A stretch of DNA of 64,000 nucleotides from Frigoribacterium sp. PvP032 (GCF_017833035.1 NZ_JAFIBM010000001.1:1302001-1366000); one strand, 5' to 3'; shown: positions 36,779 through 45,963, counted from the first letter of the stretch. Translations and numbers: made by a program. Notes: a model not told the origin generated them from the letters alone.

Positions 36779-37984
36779 GTGGGCACCCCTATCCGACACC
36801 CGTTGATCGACGCCGTGACCTCGCGCGTCGTCCGTGTCGACAGCCGAGCCCGCGTCGTCAGGCTGAGCGCGCCGCTCGCCGACCTCCTGGCCCGGCGCCG
36901 GGGCCGTCGCCGCATCGTGCTCGTGACGGGAGAGTCCTCCCGCCTGACCGTGGGGACGCGAGCCGCGCTCGTCCACGCCGGAGCCGCCTGGGCTGTCCAC
37001 GACGAGCGCGGACGCCTCCGCGACGGGCTGACGGGATCCCCGTACGCAGACCTCGATGACGCTGGCTGGCCGCCGACGGCCACCGACGGACCGGACGACC
37101 ACGATGTCGTCCCCGAGGCGGTGATTCTCGAGGAAGCGGTCGACACGGCCGCGCAGCTCTCGGTCGACCTCACGGTGCTGCACCGCGTCGACCACGACAC
37201 GACCCTCGGCGGTGCCGTCGAGGTCCTCTCCGAGGCTGTGGCCGGGTCGATGCCCGACCGGTGGGGCGAGACGGAGCCGCTGCGGCGCCCTTGGGACCGC
37301 TGGGTGCTCACGCAGAGCGCCCGGCACGCTGCGCCCGAGCTCGTCCGCGTGGTCGTCGAGGGCCCCGGCTTGTCGGGCACGCTCACGGCCCGCGTCACGG
37401 AGAACGGGATCGAGGAGACGACCGCCCTCACGATCGCCGTGCCGGACGCACGCACGGACGCAGGCGCCGTCGACGCCGCCGTCGGCCGTCTCACGGAGGC
37501 CCTCTCGGAGATCGCCCGCACCTCCGTCCCGACCTTCGCCCTCGTCGTGGCGAGGGAGGGCGAGCCCGACCGCAGCGTCCGGGCCGTCACGTACCCGCCG
37601 CCCAACCCCGTCGTCCTCCTGATCGGCGCACCGTCCGTGCAGCGGCTGGGCCTGACGGTCTCGACGATCCCCGTGCCCCGGCCGGTGACCGTGGTCGGCC
37701 GCGCGCGCCTCCCTGCCTACGTGGTCTCGCTCGGCGACGCCGCGACCTCCGGCTGGGACGCCCTGCACGACACCCTCGACGCCGTGGGCCCGGAGAGGCT
37801 GGCCGAGATGGTGTCGCCGCCGCTCCTCGAGGCCTGGGAGGACGACCTCGACGAGCACGACCTCCTGCACGAGGGGCGGCCCGCTGCGGACGGCGGCGCC
37901 GATGCAGACACCGACACCGATGCAGACACAGACACCGATGCAGACACCGACACCGACGAGGAGGCGCCCCCCGGTGCCCCGTGA
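36779..37984 (+). CDS. DUF6177-like protein, second copy with acidic repeat tail
   Basis: 401 residues from GTG 36779. It is homologous to the product of 25289 over about 330 residues (see there) and ends in an acidic tail of DADTDT repeats encoded by three 18-base units. No membrane segment or known catalytic motif. The stop overlaps the next gene by 11 bases. The start is the first plausible GTG in frame; the gap upstream (36615-36778) holds a TAGTCT box on the minus strand at 36685-36690 for the divergent gene and no clear box for this one. Confidence 0.65.
   Translation: MGTPIRHPLIDAVTSRVVRVDSRARVVRLSAPLADLLARRRGRRRIVLVTGESSRLTVGTRAALVHAGAAWAVHDERGRLRDGLTGSPYADLDDAGWPPTATDGPDDHDVVPEAVILEEAVDTAAQLSVDLTVLHRVDHDTTLGGAVEVLSEAVAGSMPDRWGETEPLRRPWDRWVLTQSARHAAPELVRVVVEGPGLSGTLTARVTENGIEETTALTIAVPDARTDAGAVDAAVGRLTEALSEIARTSVPTFALVVAREGEPDRSVRAVTYPPPNPVVLLIGAPSVQRLGLTVSTIPVPRPVTVVGRARLPAYVVSLGDAATSGWDALHDTLDAVGPERLAEMVSPPLLEAWEDDLDEHDLLHEGRPAADGGADADTDTDADTDTDADTDTDEEAPPGAP
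37901..37954. repeat. three in-frame 18-bp units encoding DADTDT repeats
   Basis: GATGCAGACACCGACACC at 37901-37918, with one base changed in the second copy (37919-37936), then 37937-37954. Being in frame with a multiple-of-three period, copy number could change without frameshift. Confidence 0.95.
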
Positions 37985-38321
37985 GATCACGATCCTGAGC
38001 CCGCACGCCGTCGACGCCCTCGACCTCGCCACGGCCGCGAGGACGGTCGACGACTCCCTGGGCGTCCGCGAGATCGACGGCGGAGCCGCCCTGCAGGTGT
38101 TCGGGGGGTCGGGCGACGCCGTCCTCACCGTCTTCAGCTCCGACGAGGTCACGGTCGCGGGGGAGATCGAGCGCCTGCTCCCCGACCCGCCCGCCGTCCG
38201 CCTCCCCGTCTGGTGGGTCGACGCGGTCGCGCCCCACGGCGACGGGGGCGAGCAGGGAGTCTCGGTGGCCCTCCGGCTGGCGCTCGGCCTCGAGGCCGTC
38301 TGCATCGTCGAGGACGACTGA
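37974..38321 (+). CDS. small type VII-associated protein, second copy
   Basis: 115 residues from GTG 37974, GGAGG about 11 bases upstream. It is a paralogue of the 117-residue product of 18402, sharing the PREI start and the DAVAPHGDGGEQGVSVALRL to CIVEDD end. Same gene order logic as the main operon, where the DUF6177-like and small genes are separated by four others; here they are adjacent and overlap by 11 bases. Function unknown. Confidence 0.7.
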   Translation: MPREITILSPHAVDALDLATAARTVDDSLGVREIDGGAALQVFGGSGDAVLTVFSSDEVTVAGEIERLLPDPPAVRLPVWWVDAVAPHGDGGEQGVSVALRLALGLEAVCIVEDD

Positions 38322-38335
38322 CCGTTCCGCGACCG

Positions 38336-38383
38336 GCTGTCCCGGGACGCACCTGTCCCTGGATGCACCTGTCCCGGCATGCA
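38336..38383. repeat. three tandem 16-bp units downstream of the small type VII gene
   Basis: Units at 38336-38351, 38352-38367 and 38368-38383, consensus CCTGTCCCGGNATGCA. They start 14 bases after the stop and lead into the terminator hairpin. Confidence 0.9.
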
Positions 38384-38385
38384 CG

Positions 38386-38419
38386 AGGGCCCGACGCCAC
38401 CGAGGTGGTGCCGGGCCCT
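38386..38419. terminator. bidirectional terminator between the type VII satellite genes and sdhB
   Basis: A 16-base stem with two mismatches around a GA loop: AGGGCCCGACGCCACC pairs with GGTGGTGCCGGGCCCT. It separates convergent genes. There is no long T-run, as usual in G+C-rich actinobacteria. Confidence 0.75.
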
Positions 38420-38451
38420 TCCGTGCGTCGCCGGGGCTGCGGGGCGTCGGC

Positions 38452-39219
38452 TCAGCTGACGGGGGCGACGCTGCCGCGCAGCACGGCGTTCTTGACCTCG
38501 GCGATCGCCTTGGTCACCTGGATGCCGCGGGGGCAGGCCTCGGTGCAGTTGAAGGTGGTGCGGCAGCGCCACACGCCTTCTTTGTCGTTGAGGATGTCGA
38601 GGCGCACCTGGGCGCCCTCGTCGCGCGAGTCGAAGATGAAGCGGTGCGCGTTGACGATGGCGGCCGGGCCGAAGTACTGGCCGTCGGTCCAGAACACGGG
38701 GCAGCTCGACGTGCACGCGGCGCAGAGGATGCACTTGGTGGTGTCGTCGAAGCGCTCGCGCTGGGTGGCGCTCTGGATGCGCTCCTTCTCGGGCTTCGAG
38801 GAGGCCATGAGGAACGGCTGGATCTCGCGGTACGACTGGAAGAACGGCTCCATGTCGACGACGAGGTCCTTCTCGAGGGGCAGCCCCTTGATGGCCTCGA
38901 CGTAGATGGGCTGGCTGAGGTCGAGGTCCTTGATGAGGGTCTTGCAGGCGAGCCGGTTGCGGCCGTTGATCCGCATCGCGTCCGAGCCGCAGACGCCGTG
39001 GGCGCACGAGCGGCGGAACGTCAGCGAGCCGTCCTGCTCCCACTTGATCTGGTGCAGGGCGTCGAGCACGCGGTCGGTGGGCAGCACCTGCACGTCGAAG
39101 TCCTGCCAGCGCGGCTCGTCGTCCACCTCGGGGTCGAAGCGACGGATGATCAGCGTCGCGGTGAAGGTGGGGACGGCGTCGGAGGCGGTCGGGGCGTTCT
39201 CGAGGACTGCGGAGCTCAT
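38452..39219 (-). CDS. sdhB: succinate dehydrogenase iron-sulfur subunit
   Basis: 255 residues from ATG 39219. Three cysteine clusters are complete: SCAHGVCGSDAM with a later Cys (2Fe-2S), CILCAACTSSCP and CTEACPRGI (4Fe-4S and 3Fe-4S). The protein passes electrons from SdhA to the membrane quinone site. The open frame continues upstream in sdhA but only as shadow. It follows sdhA by two bases and ends the sdhCDAB operon. Confidence 0.95.
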   Translation of the reverse strand: MSSAVLENAPTASDAVPTFTATLIIRRFDPEVDDEPRWQDFDVQVLPTDRVLDALHQIKWEQDGSLTFRRSCAHGVCGSDAMRINGRNRLACKTLIKDLDLSQPIYVEAIKGLPLEKDLVVDMEPFFQSYREIQPFLMASSKPEKERIQSATQRERFDDTTKCILCAACTSSCPVFWTDGQYFGPAAIVNAHRFIFDSRDEGAQVRLDILNDKEGVWRCRTTFNCTEACPRGIQVTKAIAEVKNAVLRGSVAPVS

Positions 39220-39221
39220 GC

Positions 39222-41039
39222 TCAGTACTTCCGTTCCATCGGCTGGTAGTTCGTGATCACGACGGGCTTCGTGTCGAGTCGGATGTGGTCGCCCGCGAGC
39301 GACGAGTGGGGGTCGCCCGTCAGGTAGGCCATCGTGTGGACGAGCCAGTTCTCGTCGTCGCGCGTCGGGTAGTCCTCGCGGAAGTGGCCTCCGCGGCTCT
39401 CCTGGCGCGAGCGTGCCGAGTACACGACGACCTCGGCGAGGTCGAGCAGGAACCCGAGCTCGATGGCCTCGAGCAGGTCGGTGTTGAAGCGCTTGCCCTT
39501 GTCCTGCACCGAGATGTTCTTGAACCGGTCGCGCAGGTCGGCGATCACGTGGGTCACCTCGTCGAGGGTCTCCTCGGTGCGGAACACCTGGGCGTTGCGG
39601 TCCATGCTGTCCTGCAGCTCCTTGCGGAGCGTCGCGATGCGCTCCGTGCCGGTGGCGTTGCGGACGTCGGCGACGAGCCCCCGGACGAAGCCGGCAGGAT
39701 CCTCGGGCAGCGGCACGAACTCGGCGGTCCTGGCGAACTCGACGGCGTTGTTGCCGGCGCGCTTGCCGAAGACGTTGATGTCGAGCAGCGAGTTCGTGCC
39801 GAGGCGGTTCGAGCCGTGCACGCTGACGCAGGCACACTCGCCGGCGGCGTAGAGCCCGGGCACGACCGTGGTGTTGTCGCTGAGCACCTCGGCGTGGACG
39901 TTCGTGGGGATGCCGCCCATGGCGTAGTGCGCCGTCGGCAGCACCGGCACCGGCTCCGTGTACGGCTCGACGCCGAGGTAGGTGCGGGCGAACTCGGTGA
40001 TGTCGGGCAGCTTCGCGTCGATCACGGCGGGGTCGAGGTGCGTGATGTCGAGGTAGACGTATTCCTTGTGCGGGCCGCCGCCACGACCCTCGCGGATCTC
40101 TGTGGCCATGCAGCGGGCGACGATGTCGCGCGGGGCGAGGTCCTTGATGGTGGGGGCGTAGCGCTCCATGAAGCGCTCGCCCTCGCTGTTGCGGAGGATG
40201 GCGCCCTCGCCGCGGGCCGCCTCCGACAGGAGGATGCCGAGACCGGCCAGGCCGGTCGGGTGGAACTGGAAGAACTCCATGTCCTCGAGGGGCAGGCCCT
40301 TGCGCCAGATGATGCCGACACCATCGCCCGTCAGGGTGTGGGCATTGGACGTCGTCTTGTAGATCTTGCCGAAGCCGCCCGTGGCGAAGACCACGGACTT
40401 GCCCTGGAAGACGTGCAGCTCGCCGGTCGCGAGCTCGAGCGCCACGACGCCGGCCGGTCGGGCGACGCCGTCGACCTCGCCCATGATCAGGTCGAGCACG
40501 TAGAACTCGTTGTAGAAGTCGATGCCGAGCTTGACGCAGTTCTGGTACAGCGTCTGCAGGATCATGTGGCCGGTGCGGTCGGCGGCGTAGCAGGCCCGTC
40601 GGACGGGGGCCTTGCCGTGCTCGGCCGTGTGGCCGCCGAAGCGTCGCTGGTCGATCTTGCCCTCGGGCGTGCGGTTGAACGGCAGGCCCATGTTCTCGAG
40701 GTCGAGGACGGCGTCGATCGCCTCCTTCGCCAGGATCTCGGCGGCGTCCTGGTCGACCAGGTAGTCGCCTCCCTTGACCGTGTCGAAGGTGTGCCACTCC
40801 CAGTTGTCGTCCTCGACGTTGGCGAGCGCCGCGGCCATGCCGCCCTGCGCTGCGCCGGTGTGCGACCGGGTCGGGTACAGCTTCGAGATGACGGCGGTCC
40901 TGGCGTTGGGGCCGGCCTCGATCGCGGCGCGCATCCCTGCGCCCCCGGCGCCGACGATCACGACGTCGTGCTGGTGGTAGTGGATGCCGTCGACGACGGA
41001 GTCCTGGTCGGACGAGGCGGGAGCGGAGGGAGTGGTCAC
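39222..41039 (-). CDS. sdhA: succinate dehydrogenase flavoprotein subunit
   Basis: 605 residues. FAD-binding start [20 protein letters not shown], the covalent-flavin histidine segment [13 protein letters not shown], and active-site motifs [15 protein letters not shown] and [16 protein letters not shown] are intact; [15 protein letters not shown] and [21 protein letters not shown] complete the family pattern. Oxidises succinate to fumarate in the TCA cycle. GTG 41039 has GGAAAG upstream. Confidence 0.96.
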   Translation of the reverse strand: MTTPSAPASSDQDSVVDGIHYHQHDVVIVGAGGAGMRAAIEAGPNARTAVISKLYPTRSHTGAAQGGMAAALANVEDDNWEWHTFDTVKGGDYLVDQDAAEILAKEAIDAVLDLENMGLPFNRTPEGKIDQRRFGGHTAEHGKAPVRRACYAADRTGHMILQTLYQNCVKLGIDFYNEFYVLDLIMGEVDGVARPAGVVALELATGELHVFQGKSVVFATGGFGKIYKTTSNAHTLTGDGVGIIWRKGLPLEDMEFFQFHPTGLAGLGILLSEAARGEGAILRNSEGERFMERYAPTIKDLAPRDIVARCMATEIREGRGGGPHKEYVYLDITHLDPAVIDAKLPDITEFARTYLGVEPYTEPVPVLPTAHYAMGGIPTNVHAEVLSDNTTVVPGLYAAGECACVSVHGSNRLGTNSLLDINVFGKRAGNNAVEFARTAEFVPLPEDPAGFVRGLVADVRNATGTERIATLRKELQDSMDRNAQVFRTEETLDEVTHVIADLRDRFKNISVQDKGKRFNTDLLEAIELGFLLDLAEVVVYSARSRQESRGGHFREDYPTRDDENWLVHTMAYLTGDPHSSLAGDHIRLDTKPVVITNYQPMERKY

Positions 41040-41111
41040 AGTTCTTTCCGGGGGACGGTGGTGCCGGCGGCGGTACGGGTCGAGGAGGCGGAGGTCGTCA
41101 CGCCGAGGTGG

Positions 41112-41558
41112 TCAGGCCGAGCAGATGGACGGCAGCATGTCGGCCGGCGCGTTGGCCGGGCACGGGTCGAAGGTCCAGACCACGAGGGTGCCGAGGAGGA
41201 GCAGGACGGCAGCCGAGACGACGAGCGTCCCGAGCAGCACACGGCGCACCGCGGGTCGGCCGACGTAGTCGTTGACGATGGTGCGCATGCCGTTCGAGCC
41301 GTGGATCAGCGCGAGCCAGAGGAGCAGCGTGTCGTAGACCTGCCAGAAGGGGTTGGCCCACTTGCCGGCGACGAAGCCCCAGTCGATCGCCTTGACGCCG
41401 CCCTCGCCCGCGAGCAGGTTGACGAACAGGTGGCCGAAGATCAGCACGACCAGCACGGCGCCGCTGGCGCGCATGTAGATCCAGCCCCACTTCTCCCAGT
41501 TGGTGCTGCGGCGGGCGGTGCGCGCGCTGCGCGGGGCCTCGACGGTCTCAGTGGTCAT
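41112..41558 (-). CDS. sdhD: succinate dehydrogenase membrane anchor subunit SdhD
   Basis: 148 residues with three helices: MRASGAVLVVLIFGHLFVNL (with the haem-region His), LLLWLALIHGSNGMR (second His) and VLLGTLVVSAAVLLLLGTLV. Small size, position between sdhC and sdhA, and the NWEKWGWIYMRASG start mark SdhD. Binds haem b and quinone with SdhC. Confidence 0.9.
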   Translation of the reverse strand: MTTETVEAPRSARTARRSTNWEKWGWIYMRASGAVLVVLIFGHLFVNLLAGEGGVKAIDWGFVAGKWANPFWQVYDTLLLWLALIHGSNGMRTIVNDYVGRPAVRRVLLGTLVVSAAVLLLLGTLVVWTFDPCPANAPADMLPSICSA

Positions 41559-41562
41559 CGCG

Positions 41563-42021
41563 TTACTCCGAGAAGACGTTCATCAGGTGGCGGGGGGCGA
41601 AGCCGGCGAACAGCACCACGGCGACGCCGATGACGATCCAGAACAGGAGTCGCTGGTGCTTGGTGGCCGGGGCCCAGAAGTCGATGAGGATGATGCGCAG
41701 GCCGTTGAGGGCGTGGAAGAGGATCGCCGCCACGAGGCCTGTCTCGCCGAGGCCCATGATCGGGTTCTTGTAGGTGCCGATCACGGCGTCGTACGCCTCG
41801 GGGCTGATCCGCACGAGAGCCGTGTCGAGGATGTGCACGAGGAGGAAGAAGTAGATGCTCACGCCGGTGATGCGGTGCAGCACCCACGACCACATGCCCT
41901 CACGGCCGCGGTAGAGGGTGCCGGCGAAGCGGCCGCCCCTGCGGGGCTCCGGCATGCGCGGCGACGAGCCGCCCGACCTGCCTGCCGGTGACGCCAGTGT
42001 TCCCGTCGACTGCTCAGCCAT
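41563..42021 (-). CDS. sdhC: succinate dehydrogenase cytochrome b subunit SdhC
   Basis: 152 residues from ATG 42021 with GAGGAGGG upstream; a longer frame to 42096 has no site. The family motif is WSWVLHRITGVSIYFFLLVHILD, here split by the usual HRxTG segment, followed by ILFHALNGLRIILIDFW. Three membrane helices in total. It starts the sdhCDAB operon. Confidence 0.92.
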   Translation of the reverse strand: MAEQSTGTLASPAGRSGGSSPRMPEPRRGGRFAGTLYRGREGMWSWVLHRITGVSIYFFLLVHILDTALVRISPEAYDAVIGTYKNPIMGLGETGLVAAILFHALNGLRIILIDFWAPATKHQRLLFWIVIGVAVVLFAGFAPRHLMNVFSE

Positions 42022-42130
42022 GAGCGGCCCTCCTCGCGGACGAGGCGGTCGGCTGCGATCCGGGGGAGGACAGCCGCGTCCGCCGTGTGCGTTCATAGAA
42101 CTGTCCCAGCATACGAGCGGGGTGCGTGGT

Positions 42131-42153
42131 CCCGCCGCTTAGGCGGGCCTAAG
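42131..42153. terminator. alternative hairpins at the glycosyltransferase 3' end
   Basis: CCCGCC-GCTTA-GGCGGG (42131-42147) and CTTAGG-CGGG-CCTAAG (42138-42153) share bases and cannot form together. They lie between the glycosyltransferase stop and the sdhC region and may act as a terminator for the minus-strand gene. Confidence 0.4.
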
Positions 42154-42163
42154 AAGGGTCGAT

Positions 42164-43339
42164 CTACCTCGATGTCGAGAGAAGGTCGGCTGTCGTGGCG
42201 GCGCGGGCGGCCGTCGCCTGCCGGAGGCTGGCCTGCGCGAGGGCGTAGTGGCCCAGCAGGTCGTCGCCGACGCTCTCCCAGGTGCGCCCCACGACGGCTC
42301 GGCGACCGGCCTCGCCGAAGCGGGCCCTCAGGGCCCCGTCCGCCACGAGCGTGCCGACCGAGCGCCGCAGCGAGTGGTCGTGGCGGGGGTCGAACAGGTA
42401 CCCGTCGACGCCGTGGCGCACGAGGTCGAGGGGCCCTCCCGCTGCGGGCGCGACCACCGGGACGCCCGCGGCGTGCGCCTCCTGCACGGTCTGTCCGAAC
42501 GTCTCGGTGGTGCCCGTGTGGACGAAGACGTCGAGGGCCGCGTACGCGTCCGCGAGCTCGTCGCCGTGCAGCGGGCCGGTGAAGAGCGGGTCGAGGTGGC
42601 GCAGCCGGCGACGCAGCGAGGGCAGCGAGGGCCCCCCGCCGACGACGACCAGGCGGACGCCGTCCTGTCGGCGCAGGGCCGCGAGGCGCTCGACCTGCTT
42701 CTCGGCCGCGAGCCGTCCGACGTAGCCGACGAGCACGTCGTCCGGACCGGCGCCCGCGGCGGCCCGCAGCCGCGACGCGCCCTGGCCCGTGCGGCGGTTC
42801 GGGTGGTACCGGCGGGCGTCGACGCCGCGGCCCCAGGTCGCCAGCCGCTCGACGCCGGCGCGCTCCAGGTCCCGGAGGGAGGCGGTGGACGGCACGAGCG
42901 TGACGGTCGCCTGGTCGTGGATGCGCCGCACCAGCTTCCAGGCCACCGCCTCGGTCACCGACCCGAGGCCGCTCGTGGCGGCGTAGCGGGCGACGTCGGT
43001 CTGGAAGACCGCGACGCTCGGCATGCCGAGCCGCGCGGCGGCCGAGATCGCCTGGGCGCCGAGGAGGAAGGGCGAGGCGACGTGCACGACGTCGGGGGCG
43101 AAGGACGCGAGCGCCCCGGCGACGTGCGGCCCGGGGAGCCCGACGGGGAACTGGCGGTACGCGACGGACGGCACGCGGTGGACGCGGGCGCCGGCGTAGC
43201 TGTCGTGTCCCCGGCCCGCCGGGGCGACCACGAGGGCCTCGTGGCCCCGCCGCTCGAGGTGGTCGAGCACCCGCAGCACGCTGGTGGTCACGCCGTTGAC
43301 GGTGGGCAGGAAACTCTCGGTCACGATGGCGACCCGCAT
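42164..43339 (-). CDS. GT4-family glycosyltransferase (mannosyltransferase-like)
   Basis: 391 residues from ATG 43339 with GGAG upstream. GT-B fold: N-terminal MRVAIVTESFLPTVNGVTTS, central VGYVGRLAAEKQVERL, and the donor-site E-x7-E motif in TETFGQTVQEAHAAG. The closest group is GDP-mannose-dependent alpha-mannosyltransferases acting on glycolipids in actinobacteria. A GDP-mannose-forming gene is divergent at 43497, which supports but does not prove a mannose donor. Confidence 0.82.
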   Translation of the reverse strand: MRVAIVTESFLPTVNGVTTSVLRVLDHLERRGHEALVVAPAGRGHDSYAGARVHRVPSVAYRQFPVGLPGPHVAGALASFAPDVVHVASPFLLGAQAISAAARLGMPSVAVFQTDVARYAATSGLGSVTEAVAWKLVRRIHDQATVTLVPSTASLRDLERAGVERLATWGRGVDARRYHPNRRTGQGASRLRAAAGAGPDDVLVGYVGRLAAEKQVERLAALRRQDGVRLVVVGGGPSLPSLRRRLRHLDPLFTGPLHGDELADAYAALDVFVHTGTTETFGQTVQEAHAAGVPVVAPAAGGPLDLVRHGVDGYLFDPRHDHSLRRSVGTLVADGALRARFGEAGRRAVVGRTWESVGDDLLGHYALAQASLRQATAARAATTADLLSTSR

Positions 43340-43483
43340 GGGCACTCCTCGACTCGGCGTGCCACCAGGTTGCCCGGCCGTCGTGGCCGGACGGAGCCGT
43401 CGCCGTGACGCGGCGGTGTCGCGTGCGTGAACTGCCGGGACCGGCGCGAGCCGGTCCTGCCCGACGGTCAGGATCCCGCTCGG

Positions 43484-43489
43484 TAGGGT
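43484..43489 (+). promoter_or_regulatory. -10-like element for manC
   Basis: TAGGGT, 7 bases before ATG 43497. It also argues for the ATG over the in-frame GTG at 43488, which the box overlaps. Confidence 0.5.
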
Positions 43490-43496
43490 GGCCGTC

Positions 43497-44615
43497 ATGA
43501 CCAGCACCGACGGCCTCGACCGCTTCTACAGCATCATCCCCGCGGGCGGCATCGGGTCGCGCCTCTGGCCCCTCAGCCGTGCGGACGCCCCCAAGTTCCT
43601 GCACGACCTCACGGGCAGCGGCTCGACCCTGCTCCGCGGCACCTGGGACCGGCTCGCGCCGCTGGCGGGCGAGCAGCGGATCATGGTCGTCACCGGCCGT
43701 TCGCACCGTGCGGCGGTCGAGGCGCAGCTCCCCGCCCTCGCCGACCACAACGTCGTGCTCGAGAGCGAGCCGAAGGACTCGACGGCCGCGATCGGCCTGG
43801 CCGCGGCCATCCTGCGTCGTCGTGAGCCCGACGTCATCATCGGCTCGTTCGCGGCGGACCACGTGATCGCCGACGTCCGGGGCTTCGGACGTGCCGTGCG
43901 CGAGGCGATCGCCCTGGCCGACGCGGGCTGGATCGCCACGATCGGCATCACCCCGACCGAGCCCGCGATCGGCTTCGGCTACATCCACGTGGGCGAGGGC
44001 CTCGACGTCGAGGGCGCGCCCAGCGCGCGACGGGTCAGGTCGTTCGTCGAGAAGCCCGACCTCCCCACGGCAGAGGGCTACGTCGCCGGGGGCGACCACC
44101 TCTGGAACGGGGGCATGTTCATCTCCCGTGCCGACCGCCTCCTCGAACAGCTGGGCGAGACGCGACCCGAGCTCCTCGCGGGCATCGAGGAACTGGCCGA
44201 GGCGTGGGACACGTCGCGTCGCGGCGCCGTCGTCGACGCCGTCTGGCCGGGCCTCGAGAAGATCGCCATCGACTACACGGTCGCCGAGCCCGCGGCCGCC
44301 GCCGGGCGCCTCGCCGTCGTGCCGGGCGACTTCGACTGGGACGACGTCGGGGACTTCGCGTCCATCGCCAAGCTGCACTCGGGCGGTCGCAAGAGCGACC
44401 TCGCCATCCTCGGCGAGAACGCGCGCGTGCTCTCCGACGCGTCCAGCGGCATCGTCGTGGGCCACAGCGGCCGGCTCATCTCGCTGATCGGCGTGAACGA
44501 CATCATCGTGGTCGACACCCCCGACGCCCTGCTCGTCACGACGACGGCGAACGCGCAGCGGGTCAAGAGCGTCGTCGACGCCCTCAAGCTCAGCGGCCGC
44601 AGCGACGTGCTCTGA
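43497..44615 (+). CDS. manC: mannose-1-phosphate guanylyltransferase
   Basis: 372 residues. The nucleotidyltransferase signature IIPAGGIGSRLWPLSRADAP with the PK that follows, SFAADHVI, and RSFVEKPDLPTAEGYVAGG, WNGGMFISRADRLLE match bacterial GDP-mannose pyrophosphorylases, which make GDP-mannose from GTP and mannose-1-phosphate. The C-terminal isomerase cupin of bifunctional enzymes is absent. It precedes the nucleoside-uptake operon by 155 bases. Confidence 0.9.
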   Translation: MTSTDGLDRFYSIIPAGGIGSRLWPLSRADAPKFLHDLTGSGSTLLRGTWDRLAPLAGEQRIMVVTGRSHRAAVEAQLPALADHNVVLESEPKDSTAAIGLAAAILRRREPDVIIGSFAADHVIADVRGFGRAVREAIALADAGWIATIGITPTEPAIGFGYIHVGEGLDVEGAPSARRVRSFVEKPDLPTAEGYVAGGDHLWNGGMFISRADRLLEQLGETRPELLAGIEELAEAWDTSRRGAVVDAVWPGLEKIAIDYTVAEPAAAAGRLAVVPGDFDWDDVGDFASIAKLHSGGRKSDLAILGENARVLSDASSGIVVGHSGRLISLIGVNDIIVVDTPDALLVTTTANAQRVKSVVDALKLSGRSDVL

Positions 44616-44624
44616 GGTCGCATC

Positions 44625-44665
44625 GTGTTACGGCTCGGTTTCGGGCCGGTCGCACTTGTGTAACG
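44625..44665. promoter_or_regulatory. direct repeats GTGTTACG and GTGTAACG upstream of the BMP gene
   Basis: GTGTTACG at 44625-44632 and GTGTAACG at 44658-44665 are 33 bases apart, about three helical turns. Possible regulator-binding sites for the nucleoside operon; the regulator is unknown. Confidence 0.25.
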
Positions 44666-44712
44666 CCTCCGCATCGGTCCGTCCCTGCGGTCGGGGGCGC
44701 TCGTCACACTGG

Positions 44713-44718
44713 GTAACC
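44713..44718 (+). promoter_or_regulatory. -10-like element for the nucleoside-uptake operon
   Basis: TAACCT about 52 bases before the TTG start of the BMP lipoprotein. Confidence 0.4.
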
Positions 44719-44770
44719 TGTCGCCATACGTGCCCGGCTTCCCGTGTCGGGCTGCATCTTGGAGGACACC

Positions 44771-45856
44771 TTGACTACAACTGTGCGTAGGGCCGCCCTC
44801 GGCGGCCTCGCCCTGGCGAGCTCCGTCGCCATCCTGGCCGGCTGTGCCTCGGCACCCGAGGGCGACGGCGCCTCTGGCGGGTCCGCGTCCAGCGACTTCG
44901 TGCCCTGCATGGTCTCCGACGCCGGCGGCTTCGACGACAAGTCGTTCAACCAGCTCGGCTACGAGGGCCTCACCGAGGCCGCGGAGGCCGAGGGGGCCGA
45001 GGCCAAGACGGTCGAGTCGGCCGACGAGACGGTCTACGACGCCAACCTGTCGAACCTGGCCGACCAGGGCTGCAACCTGATCGTGACGGTGGGCTTCGCG
45101 CTCGCCGACGCCACCAAGACGGCGGCCGAGGCGAACTCGAACATCGACTACGCCACGATCGACGACGCGTCCATCACGGCCGACAACGTCAAGCCGATCA
45201 CCTTCAACACCTCCGAGGCGGCGTTCCTCGCCGGCTACGCGGCGGCCAGCTACTCGAAGACCGGCACCGTCGGCACCTTCGGCGGCATGCAGTTCCCGAC
45301 CGTGACCATCTTCATGGACGGCTTCGTCGACGGCGTCGAGTACTACAACGAGCAGAAGAGCGGCGACGTCAAGGTCGTCGGCTGGGACGTCGCGTCGCAG
45401 ACCGGCACCTTCACCGGCGGCTTCGAGGCCGGCACCACGGCCAAGCAGAGCGCGCAGACCCTGATCGACCAGGGCGCCGACGTGATCCTGCCGGTCGGCG
45501 GCCCGATCTACCAGAGCGCCGCCGAGGCGATCCGCGACTCCGGCTCGGACATCGTCCTCGTCGGCGCCGACTCCGACACCTACGAGACGGACAGCGCCAA
45601 CAGCGACCTGTTCCTCACCTCGGTGCTGAAGGGCATCAAGCAGGCGACGGACGACGTCACCACGCAGGCCTCGTCGGGCGACTTCTCGAACGAGCCCTAC
45701 GTCGGCACGCTCGAGAACGACGGCGTCGGCATCGCGCCGTTCCACGACTTCGAGGACAAGGTCGACGCCGGCCTCTCGGACGAGCTGGACACCATCAAGG
45801 CAGGCATCATCGACGGCTCGATCCCCGTCGAGTCGCCGTCCTCGCTGACGAACTGA
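44771..45856 (+). CDS. BMP-family nucleoside-binding lipoprotein
   Basis: 361 residues from TTG 44771, chosen because GGAGG lies 5 bases upstream and the reading then begins with a normal lipoprotein signal; an in-frame GTG at 44744 adds an unlikely CILEDT extension. Lipobox ILAGC (Cys25). The mature part has the BMP hallmarks DAGGFDDKSFNQLGYEGL, FAGYAAA-like FLAGYAAASYSKTG, GFEAGTTAKQSAQTLIDQGADVI and LTSVLKG. It captures purine or pyrimidine nucleosides for the ABC transporter that follows, matching the neighbouring nucleoside enzymes. Confidence 0.9.
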   Translation: MTTTVRRAALGGLALASSVAILAGCASAPEGDGASGGSASSDFVPCMVSDAGGFDDKSFNQLGYEGLTEAAEAEGAEAKTVESADETVYDANLSNLADQGCNLIVTVGFALADATKTAAEANSNIDYATIDDASITADNVKPITFNTSEAAFLAGYAAASYSKTGTVGTFGGMQFPTVTIFMDGFVDGVEYYNEQKSGDVKVVGWDVASQTGTFTGGFEAGTTAKQSAQTLIDQGADVILPVGGPIYQSAAEAIRDSGSDIVLVGADSDTYETDSANSDLFLTSVLKGIKQATDDVTTQASSGDFSNEPYVGTLENDGVGIAPFHDFEDKVDAGLSDELDTIKAGIIDGSIPVESPSSLTN

Positions 45857-45902
45857 CACCAGTCGGCAGCAGGTCAGGCATCGATTAGCATGGCCTGATC
45901 GA

Positions 45903-45942
45903 GGGCCCGGGTCGGACGGTCTCCACCGTTAGTCCCGGGCCC
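45903..45942 (+). terminator. hairpin between the binding-protein and ATPase genes
   Basis: Perfect 9-base arms GGGCCCGGG (45903-45911) and CCCGGGCCC (45934-45942), with an inner ACGGT/ACCGT pairing, followed by TTCCC. It probably attenuates transcription into the transporter genes. Confidence 0.65.
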
Positions 45943-45963
45943 TTCCCACGCCTACACCCGAGG

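Noticed and set aside
43488-43496. GTG 43488 as manC start
   Set aside because: It overlaps the TAGGGT -10-like box; ATG 43497 is three codons later and fits the leaderless distance.
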